Positions 1-5,666 of a DNA stretch of 5,666 nt are shown in pieces. Both the position numbers and the translations under genes were made by a program. The notes under the pieces are model-generated. The model searched no databases. It saw only the letters and a program-made list of their open reading frames with translations, and was not told where the DNA came from. Origin of the DNA: UMGS1766 sp963660915 (GTDB taxonomy: Bacteria; Bacillota; Clostridia; Oscillospirales; Oscillospiraceae); assembly GCA_963660915.1 (NCBI GenBank), contig CAVLAO010000150.1, positions 1-5,666 on the forward strand. Reading direction: 5' to 3'. Numbering within the stretch: the stretch's first letter is position 1; each line of letters starts with the position of its first letter.

Positions 1-20
1 CCCCTCAACAAGCGTTTTGC

Positions 21-40
21 GCCTTCCGGTACCGGAAGGC
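21..40. repeat. Perfect 20-bp palindrome
   Basis: The 20 bases from 21 to 40, centred on GGTACC, are identical to their own reverse complement, with no spacer at the centre. There is no T-run after it, so it does not look like an intrinsic terminator. As RNA it would need to open a few central pairs to form a loop. It lies within a G+C-rich block that ends near 65. It could be part of a dispersed palindromic repeat, a protein-binding site, or the remnant of an element boundary. The palindrome is certain; its role is not known. Confidence 0.9.
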
Positions 41-134
41 ACTGCTTGCCACTAGCGTAGCGCTTTGAAGTGCTGTGAATCCACATAATTAAAATGACGC
101 AAAAACTTTCAGAATTAATCTTTGAGTTTGCAAA

Positions 135-184
135 GGATTGATTGGAATCTGGATTGAAAAATATCTGGAATTGACGTATAATCT
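135..184 (+). repeat. Three imperfect tandem repeats over the promoter
   Basis: Three copies follow each other without gaps: 135-150, 151-166 and 167-184. Each begins GGATTGA (GGAATTGA in the third) and ends in ATCT, with a variable A/T-rich middle. The first two are 16 bp; the third is 18 bp. The second copy contains the -35 box (154-159) and the third contains the -10 box (177-182), so a protein bound here would compete with RNA polymerase. The likely ligand, by position, is the HTH protein encoded at 254-460. That is inference: the repeats could also be the outcome of chance duplication in an A+T-rich leader. Confidence 0.55.
154..182 (+). promoter_or_regulatory. Sigma-A-type promoter of the operon
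   Basis: TTGAAA at 154-159 and a perfect TATAAT at 177-182 are separated by exactly 17 bp, the optimal spacing for the housekeeping sigma factor. Transcription would start near 188-190, leaving a 5' leader of about 65 nt before the first gene. A second -35-like TTGACG at 171-176 has no good -10 at the right distance (CATAAT at 197-202 is 20 bp away), so it is less likely to be used. No other comparable promoter was noticed between the three genes. Confidence 0.75.
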
Positions 185-207
185 GAACTATCATGGCATA
201 ATTATAC
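176..207. promoter_or_regulatory. Candidate operator: 7-bp inverted repeat
   Basis: GTATAAT at 176-182 and ATTATAC at 201-207 are exact reverse complements separated by 18 bp. The left arm covers the -10 box and the right arm lies just downstream of the predicted transcription start. Arms on either side of the start site suit a repressor. The arms are A+T-rich and short, and the left arm is similar to the -10 consensus itself, so chance is a real alternative. An 8-bp palindrome, ATAATTAT, at 198-205 overlaps the right arm. Confidence 0.35.
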
Positions 208-253
208 ATTTTAGCGTTTTGGCAAACTTATTGAGCTTATAACGAGGTGAATC

Positions 254-460
254 ATGGCGGTGTCTTATAACGGATTGTGGAAATTACTGATCGATAAGAG
301 TATGAACAAGACAGACTTGATGAATGAAGTGGGCATCAGCAGCAGCACCATTGCAAAGATGAGCAAGGGTGAGATTGTTTCCATGACAATCCTGGAAAAG
401 ATATGCACAAAGCTGGATTGTGATCTTGGAGATATTGCCAGCTTCGGAAAGAAGAAATAA
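254..460 (+). CDS. Small Cro/C1-type HTH transcriptional regulator
   Basis: This 68-residue protein is essentially one DNA-binding domain of the Cro/C1 (XRE) fold, closest to the HTH_26 type. The helix-turn-helix lies at about residues 19-38: a first helix around T20-V26, the turn at G27-I28, and a recognition helix beginning in the serine run S29-S31 (SSSTIAKMSKG). The end has the typical sequence LEKICTKLDCDLGDI (residues 47-61) and a short basic tail. There is no sensor or dimerisation domain, so any signal response would have to come from a partner or from concentration alone. The start is set by GAGGTGA at 244-250, 3 nt before the ATG. It stops 14 nt before the helicase gene and lies directly behind the promoter, so autoregulation of the whole operon is the natural inference. 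Length is normal for stand-alone HTH_26 proteins, which often accompany restriction-modification genes in Firmicutes. Confidence 0.9.
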   Translation: MAVSYNGLWKLLIDKSMNKTDLMNEVGISSSTIAKMSKGEIVSMTILEKICTKLDCDLGDIASFGKKK

Positions 461-474
461 GAGGGGAGGCCATC

Positions 475-3400
475 ATGGCTAAACTTGAAGATATAACCGT
501 GGGCAGTACTGTCAAGGGAATTGCCGGGAATGAACCGGTCTCTATCGTTGCAGTGCAGTGGTACGGAAGCAATGTGCTTGAAATTACATATAAGGATTCG
601 CGTGGAGTTCCGGGAACACAGCTGCTGTATCGAGATGATGAGGCAAGTGTTGAAGTGTTGGCTAACCATTTGCCTTGGAGTTTTGATGCCGATGGCAATC
701 AGATGAAGTTGGCATCAGAGGCTTACAGAATCAGTTTGGCACATTTGTTTGATCCGTATCTGGCAGTACATACCTCCTCTGTCGAGCCACTGCCGCATCA
801 GATCTCTGCAGTGTATCAGGAAATGCTGCCGAAGCTGCCGCTTCGTTATGTCCTTGCCGATGATCCGGGTGCCGGAAAAACAATTATGACCGGATTGTTT
901 ATCAAAGAGCTGATGGCACGTGGAGATCTGAAGCGATGCCTTATTGTTTCGCCGGGCAGCTTGGCTGAACAGTGGCAGGATGAGCTTTATACAAAGTTCC
1001 ATCTGCGTTTTGAGATTCTTACGAATGATCGAATGGAATCCGCAGTAAGCGGAAACATTTTCACAGAGGTAGACCGCTGCATCTGCCGATTGGATAAGCT
1101 GGCGCGTAATGACGAGCTTCAGGAAAAGTTGAAAGTATCCGAATGGGATCTGATCGTGTGCGACGAGGCACATAAAATGTCAGCAACTGTTTGGGGCGGA
1201 GAGGTGAAGTATACAAGAAGATTTCTGCTGGGACGTCTGCTTTCAAACATTACCCGGAATTTTCTTCTGCTGACCGCTACGCCGCACAATGGAAAGGAGG
1301 AGGACTTTCATCTGTTCTTGTCGTTGGTGGATCCGGACCGCTTTGAGGGAACTCACGGAAACTCTCAGCAGGCAGTGGATGTGAGCGATGTCATGCGGCG
1401 TTTGGTTAAGGAGGAATTGCTGAAATTCGATGGCAAGCCGTTGTTCCCGGAACGAATCGCTTATACCGTAAACTATGATCTTTCACCGCAGGAGTCTCAG
1501 CTTTATCAGGCTGTTACAGAGTATGTACAGGAAGAATTTAACCGTGCAGACAATTTAAACAATGACCGCAAAACGACCGTCGGTTTTGCACTGACCATCC
1601 TGCAGAGAAGACTGGCGTCTTCGCCGGAAGCTATTTACCAATCACTCAAGCGGAGGCGTGAGCGCCTGGAGCATCGTGTTGCTGAGGAGAGATTAGGCAA
1701 GCGTGCTGAGGAATACAAAAATACTGACTGGGAGGATATTGACGACGATGATCTGCCTCCGGATGAGCAGGAGCAGATGGAGGAGCAGGTCGTAGATCAT
1801 GCTTCTGCAGCGGCAACAATTGCGGAATTGGAAGCCGAGATTCACACATTGAAGCGTCTGGAAAAGATGGCAAATGATGTGCGTGTCAGCGGTATCGATC
1901 GCAAGTGGGACGAGCTGTCTCATTTACTTCAGGACAATGAGGCAATGTTTGGCGAGGATGGTCAGCGGGAAAAGCTGATTATCTTCACAGAACACAAGGA
2001 TACACTGAATTATTTGACAGGAAAGATTCGCTCTCTCTTTGGAAATGATGAATCCGTCGTAACCATTCACGGAGGTATGCTCCGGGATGAGCGGCGTAAA
2101 GTGGAGGAGCTGTTTAAGCAGGATGTAGGAGTACGCATTCTGATTGCTACGGATGCTGCCGGTGAAGGCATCAACCTGCAGCGCGCACACCTGATGATCA
2201 ACTATGATCTGCCGTGGAATCCGAATAGATTGGAGCAACGTTTTGGCCGTATTCATCGTATCGGTCAGACAGAGGTTTGTCATCTGTGGAATCTGGTGGC
2301 AAATGAAACCAGAGAAGGTTTTGTATTCCAACGCTTGTTCGCAAAGTTGGAGGAAGAGCGGCAGGCTCTTGGCGGAAAAGTATTTGATATTCTGGGCAAG
2401 ATGACCTTTGATAATAAATCGCTGCGGGATTTGCTGATAGAGGCAGTCCGCTATGGCAATGATCCGCAGGTTCGCGCAAGACTGAATCAGGTCGTGGATC
2501 ATAACATGAACCGGGAGTCTTTCCAGAAGCTGATTGATGAGCGGGCTCTGACAGATGACGTCATGGACGTCCATGTGGTAAATGCCATTCGCGAAGACAT
2601 GGAGCGGATCGAGGCCCATAAGCTTCAGCCGCATTTTATAGAGGCCTTCTTCCTAGAAGCATTCCGAAGCCTGGGCGGCAAAATACGCAAGAGGGAAAAC
2701 GGCCGATATGAGATCACGTCTGTCCCGTATCCGGTGCGCAATCGAGATATGCAGATTGGATTCGGAGAGCCGGTGCTGAATCGATATGAACGTATTTGCT
2801 TCGACAAGGAATATTGCACGATTCCTGGACTGCCGCAGGCTGCGTTGATTTGTCCGGGGCATCCGCTTTTGGAAGCTACAATCGATCTTATTCGCGAGAA
2901 AAATGTCGATGTCATGAAACGCGGAGCCATATTTATCGACGATGGTGACTTTAGTAATGACGCGAGGCTTCTGTTCTACATAGAGGATGCGGTTCAGGAC
3001 GGTGTGATCACAAAGGATGGCAACAGAAGAACGATTTCAAAGCATGTTCATTTTGTTGAAATCAAAGAAGATGGAACAGCTTCCAGTGCAGGTTATGCGC
3101 CTTATCTGGACTACAGAGCGGCAACGGAGGATGAGTATACAGCAATTCAAAACTGGATGAAATCGCAAGCCTGGTTGTCTAAGGATGTGGAAGGAATCGC
3201 AAAGGGATATGCGATTGAGCATTTGATCCCTTCACACTTTCAGGAAGTGAAGAATCGCAAGGAAGCGATGATCAACAAGACGGCAAAGGCAGTTAAGGAA
3301 CGTCTGACCGCAGAGATTCAGTATTGGGATTATCGGGCCGGAGAACTGGCACAAAAGGAGGCTGCCGGAAAAGGAAATGCAAAGCTGAATTCCAAATTGG

Positions 3401-3978
3401 CTGCCCGCAGAGCGGAAGAACTGGAAAGCAGGATGCAGAATCGTTTAGTTGAGCTGGAAAAGGAGCGCAGAATCTCTCCGATGCCACCAATTATTACAGG
3501 CGGAGCGTTAGTTATCCCGAAATGTCTATTGCACAAATTGACCGCTACACCAGTATCTGGTGTATTTGGCCAGGGGGACCGCCAGACCATAGAATATGCG
3601 GCCATGAATGCAGTAATGCAGATCGAAAATTCTCTGGGGTATGCCCCTACGGATGTCAGTGCTGCAAAGTGCGGCTACGATGTGGAAAGCGTTGTGCCGG
3701 AGCATATTCGGCGGATGCAAGCTTATGCTTTGCGCTTTATTGAGGTGAAAGGAAGAGCTAAGGGAGCGACTACAGTGACGGTCAGCAAGAATGAGATCCT
3801 GACGGCATTGAATAAACCAGATGAATTCATACTGGCTATCGTGGAGGTGGATAACGACGTGACTCATACTATCTACTTGAAGCATCCATTTAAAAATGCA
3901 CCGGACTTTACCGCGACAAGCGTAAATTTCGATATACAGGACCTGATTGCAGAGTCTGAGATTTTATACGAGAAATGA
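475..3978 (+). CDS. drmD: SNF2/DEAH-family helicase with C-terminal DUF3883; probable DISARM DrmD
   Basis: This 1,167-residue protein is an ATP-dependent superfamily 2 DNA helicase/translocase. In order: a small beta-rich N-terminal segment (about 1-65); a Q-like motif PLPHQ (106-109); Walker A DDPGAGKT (129-136); motif Ia around 155-171; Walker B DEAH (230-233); motif III LTATPHNGK (266-274); a charged coiled-coil and acidic linker (about 387-470); the second lobe with IIFTEHKDT (502-510), ATDAAGEGINLQ (558-569) and the arginine-finger motif QRFGRIHRIGQ (588-598). All ATPase motifs are intact. A long middle region has a second charged helical stretch (about 925-1000). The C-terminus (about 1040-1130) resembles DUF3883, with D1069 and the E1090-V-K1092 triad expected of a PD-(D/E)XK-like core. 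The start is fixed by AGGGGAGG at 462-469, 5 nt before the ATG. In class 1 DISARM, DrmD is a SNF2-like helicase encoded next to the methylase DrmMI, as here. The helicase family is certain. The DrmD name is probable, since similar helicases also occur in DUF1156/DUF499 defence clusters. Confidence 0.85.
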   Translation: MAKLEDITVGSTVKGIAGNEPVSIVAVQWYGSNVLEITYKDSRGVPGTQLLYRDDEASVEVLANHLPWSFDADGNQMKLASEAYRISLAHLFDPYLAVHTSSVEPLPHQISAVYQEMLPKLPLRYVLADDPGAGKTIMTGLFIKELMARGDLKRCLIVSPGSLAEQWQDELYTKFHLRFEILTNDRMESAVSGNIFTEVDRCICRLDKLARNDELQEKLKVSEWDLIVCDEAHKMSATVWGGEVKYTRRFLLGRLLSNITRNFLLLTATPHNGKEEDFHLFLSLVDPDRFEGTHGNSQQAVDVSDVMRRLVKEELLKFDGKPLFPERIAYTVNYDLSPQESQLYQAVTEYVQEEFNRADNLNNDRKTTVGFALTILQRRLASSPEAIYQSLKRRRERLEHRVAEERLGKRAEEYKNTDWEDIDDDDLPPDEQEQMEEQVVDHASAAATIAELEAEIHTLKRLEKMANDVRVSGIDRKWDELSHLLQDNEAMFGEDGQREKLIIFTEHKDTLNYLTGKIRSLFGNDESVVTIHGGMLRDERRKVEELFKQDVGVRILIATDAAGEGINLQRAHLMINYDLPWNPNRLEQRFGRIHRIGQTEVCHLWNLVANETREGFVFQRLFAKLEEERQALGGKVFDILGKMTFDNKSLRDLLIEAVRYGNDPQVRARLNQVVDHNMNRESFQKLIDERALTDDVMDVHVVNAIREDMERIEAHKLQPHFIEAFFLEAFRSLGGKIRKRENGRYEITSVPYPVRNRDMQIGFGEPVLNRYERICFDKEYCTIPGLPQAALICPGHPLLEATIDLIREKNVDVMKRGAIFIDDGDFSNDARLLFYIEDAVQDGVITKDGNRRTISKHVHFVEIKEDGTASSAGYAPYLDYRAATEDEYTAIQNWMKSQAWLSKDVEGIAKGYAIEHLIPSHFQEVKNRKEAMINKTAKAVKERLTAEIQYWDYRAGELAQKEAAGKGNAKLNSKLAARRAEELESRMQNRLVELEKERRISPMPPIITGGALVIPKCLLHKLTATPVSGVFGQGDRQTIEYAAMNAVMQIENSLGYAPTDVSAAKCGYDVESVVPEHIRRMQAYALRFIEVKGRAKGATTVTVSKNEILTALNKPDEFILAIVEVDNDVTHTIYLKHPFKNAPDFTATSVNFDIQDLIAESEILYEK

Positions 3979-3993
3979 GGATAGGATAACATT

Positions 3994-5666
3994 ATGGCTA
4001 CGAAAAAACTGATCGAGGTGGCTTTGCCGCTGGAAGCAATAAATGATGCCTCTGCACGAGAAAAATCGATCCGGCATGGACACCCGTCAACGCTGCATCT
4101 TTGGTGGGCGAGACGTCCGCTGGCGGCTGCTCGGGCTGTGATTTGGTCAAGCCTTGTAGATGACCCGTCTTCTCATCCTGAGAAATTTCCAACAGAAGAG
4201 GATCAGAACAAAGAACGGCAGAGGCTTTTTAAAATTCTGGAGGATTTGGTTGTATGGGAAAACTCCAATAATGAGGATGTTCTGAATGCTGCGAAAGCAG
4301 AGATTTCGAAATCTACAAACAACAATCCACCTGCACTTCTGGACCCCTTTGCTGGAGGTGGAGCTATTCCTCTGGAGTCTAAAAGATTGGGGTTAAAAAC
4401 ATATGCTCATGATTTGAATCCTGTACCAATTACAATAAATAAGTCTATGTTAGAGATTTCAAATGCATTCGCTGGGCAAAATGCTGTCAACCCTGATGCT
4501 ATCAGATTTCCAGGGACAGAGATGACTGGTTTGAAAGGCCTTTCAGATGATGTTGCTTTTTATGGTAATAGGGTTAAATCTTTGGCCGAGCAAGAATTAC
4601 AATCATTTTATCCTATGGTTAAGATCCCAAAAACACAAGGTGGAGGAGAAGCTCCTGTTATTGCCTGGCTATGGGCAAGAACCGTGAAATGTCCTAATCC
4701 TGCATGCGGTTGTCAAATGCCACTTCTGAAATCCAAAGTAATTGCCAAGAACATCGCTTACGTATCAATTGATAAAAATTCAGAAGGTATTCCGAGTTTT
4801 TCTGTTCAGCATGGAGTGCCTGATGATACCGAAGGGACTGTGAATAGAAGTGGTGCACATTGCGCGTTTTGTGGTGCACCTGCTGGTTTTTCCTATATTC
4901 GTGAGGAAGGAAAGTTAGGAAGAATGGGAGCCCAGCTCATGGCCGTGGTCGCAAAAGGAACACGTGGACGCATTTATGTTTCACCTTCTGAGGAACATAA
5001 ATTAGCGGCAGTTGTAAATGGAGGCAAAGATTTATTGCTTGGAACAATTGCTAATTACCCAGGTTATTTAAATCCGCCAGCTTATGGGTTGGAAACCTTT
5101 GAATCATTATTTACTGATAGACAACGACTTTTTTTGCAAGTATTGGGCAGAATTATACGTGAAGTTAGTAAAGTCATTATAAATGATGCCATTTCATCAG
5201 GCTTAAAAGATGATCATGTTCATCTTTGTGACGGCGGAACAGGTGCATTAGCCTATAGTGAAGCAATAAGAATATATTTATCATTTGTAGTAGATAAATT
5301 GGCGGATTATAATTCGTCAATCTGTTCGTGGAACGTGGTTGGGCAGAAAATGAGAAATACATTTGGGCTGACAGGAATGTCAATGTCTTGGGATTACGCA
5401 GAAGCAAATCCATTCTCGGGTGCATCTGGTTCCTATGAAAATATGCTTGAATGGGTTGTAAGAAGCGTAGTTAATTTACCAACAGATGGGTACGGTGAGG
5501 CAAAGCAGCAGGATGCTCAAACAGATTGTGGATTAAGAAATGTGATGATTTCTACAGACCCGCCATACTATAGCAATGTGCCCTATGCGGATTTTGCGGA
5601 TTTTTTTTATGTTTGGATGCGTAGAAATATAGGAGATATATATCCAAGTCTTTTTGAAACAATGCT
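3994..5666 (+). CDS. drmMI: DUF1156/COG1743 adenine-specific DNA methyltransferase, 3' truncated by window; probable DrmMI
   Basis: The frame is open from the ATG at 3994 through 557 codons to the window edge. The family usually runs to roughly 900-1,000 residues, so a large C-terminal part is outside. The N-terminus is typical DUF1156: IEVALPLEAIN (7-17), SIRHGHPSTLHLWWARRPL (25-43). The S-adenosylmethionine site is motif I DPFAGGG (117-123) followed by HDLNP (139-143). Motif IV is TDPPYY (521-526), the DPPY form of amino methylases (N6-adenine, less likely N4-cytosine). Cysteines C233, C238, C240, C290 and C293 suggest the Zn-ribbon that gives COG1743 its name. The gap of about 400 residues between motifs I and IV is a large insertion that may hold target recognition. 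Its ribosome site is AGGA at 3983-3986, 7 nt before the ATG, and it begins 15 nt after the helicase stop. The likely role is N6-methylation of host DNA to mark self within a DISARM-type system. G+C falls clearly after the first ~250 bp. Confidence 0.88.
   Translation, partial: MATKKLIEVALPLEAINDASAREKSIRHGHPSTLHLWWARRPLAAARAVIWSSLVDDPSSHPEKFPTEEDQNKERQRLFKILEDLVVWENSNNEDVLNAAKAEISKSTNNNPPALLDPFAGGGAIPLESKRLGLKTYAHDLNPVPITINKSMLEISNAFAGQNAVNPDAIRFPGTEMTGLKGLSDDVAFYGNRVKSLAEQELQSFYPMVKIPKTQGGGEAPVIAWLWARTVKCPNPACGCQMPLLKSKVIAKNIAYVSIDKNSEGIPSFSVQHGVPDDTEGTVNRSGAHCAFCGAPAGFSYIREEGKLGRMGAQLMAVVAKGTRGRIYVSPSEEHKLAAVVNGGKDLLLGTIANYPGYLNPPAYGLETFESLFTDRQRLFLQVLGRIIREVSKVIINDAISSGLKDDHVHLCDGGTGALAYSEAIRIYLSFVVDKLADYNSSICSWNVVGQKMRNTFGLTGMSMSWDYAEANPFSGASGSYENMLEWVVRSVVNLPTDGYGEAKQQDAQTDCGLRNVMISTDPPYYSNVPYADFADFFYVWMRRNIGDIYPSLFETM
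5587..5608 (+). repeat. 9-bp tandem duplication running into a T8 tract in the methylase gene
   Basis: GCGGATTTT occurs twice in a row at 5587-5595 and 5596-5604, and the second copy runs on into a total of eight T at 5601-5608. The stretch codes for the segment ADFADFF just after the catalytic DPPY motif. The reading frame is intact here. The protein segment resembles the usual family sequence at this place, so the repeat is probably constrained by the protein rather than a recent duplication. It could nevertheless be prone to slippage. Confidence 0.6.

Larger units (their letters stand above)
1..253. other. Non-coding leader of the operon
   Basis: No convincing gene is visible here. The first 60 bases are about 60% G+C by direct count, while 61-120 and 121-180 are about 33% and 32%, so there is a sharp compositional break near position 65. 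The left block holds a perfect palindrome. The right block holds three tandem repeats, a promoter and an inverted repeat (separate entries). The left block may be the tail of a neighbouring element or gene. One frame stays open from position 1 to a TAG at 58-60, but 19 codons is too short to call a gene. Confidence 0.75.

Noticed and set aside
21..40. Palindrome as an intrinsic terminator of an upstream gene
   Set aside because: There is no loop at the centre and no T-run on either side within a useful distance.
1..60. Open frame from the left edge to TAG at 58-60, as the tail of an upstream gene
   Set aside because: Only 19 codons are visible, the other two forward frames are also open to 53-55 and 66-68, and the palindrome at 21-40 explains the sequence without coding. 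Not enough to call a gene.
171..202. Second promoter from TTGACG (171-176) and CATAAT (197-202)
   Set aside because: The spacing is 20 bp and the -10 is weaker, while TTGAAA/TATAAT with 17 bp is present in the same place.
1924..2634. Long open frame of 236 codons on the minus strand
   Set aside because: It lies wholly within the helicase gene, opposite its conserved motifs, and its translation is rich in Cys, His, Ile and Leu with no recognisable domain. It is a shadow of the sense gene.
3526..3885. Minus-strand open frame of 119 codons over the helicase C-terminus
   Set aside because: It is antisense to the conserved DUF3883 region, and no recognisable family was seen in its translation.
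5129..5135. T7 tract in the methylase gene as a slippage site
   Set aside because: Seven T in an A+T-rich gene is ordinary, and the frame is intact.

Overview
The window (5,666 bp) reads as the 5' end of a defence-type operon from a Gram-positive bacterium, most likely a gut-type Clostridia member. Grounds for this are strong GA-rich Shine-Dalgarno sequences, ATG starts, a canonical sigma-A-like promoter, moderate G+C in the helicase gene (52% in a sample line), and a small HTH_26-type regulator of the kind common in Firmicutes. The taxonomic placement is inference.

Layout, all on the + strand: (1) 1-253, a non-coding leader. Its first ~65 bp are G+C-rich and carry a perfect 20-bp palindrome. 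The rest is A+T-rich and carries three imperfect tandem repeats of 16-18 bp that overlap a very good promoter (TTGAAA, 17 bp, TATAAT). (2) 254-460, a 68-residue Cro/C1-type HTH regulator. (3) 475-3978, a 1,167-residue SNF2/DEAH-family helicase with a C-terminal DUF3883 domain that looks PD-(D/E)XK-like; best match DrmD. (4) 3994 to the window end, a DUF1156/COG1743 adenine-specific DNA methyltransferase with a Zn-ribbon-like cysteine set, cut by the window edge; best match DrmMI.

The genes are separated by 14 and 15 nt, each with its own ribosome binding site, so they are almost certainly one transcription unit. The order SNF2 helicase then DUF1156-type adenine methylase is that of class 1 DISARM (drmD-drmMI-drmA-drmB-drmC). 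The related anti-phage-associated cluster with DUF1156, DUF499 and DUF3780 is the main alternative, and the genes beyond 5666 would decide. In either case the methylase would mark self DNA while the helicase and missing partners act on unmodified incoming DNA. The small HTH protein probably controls the operon through the repeats at its promoter.

The least ordinary features are the promoter-overlapping repeats together with the leading regulator gene, the compositional break inside the methylase gene, and the palindromic G+C-rich block at the left edge. No RNA gene, CRISPR array, insertion sequence or terminator was seen.
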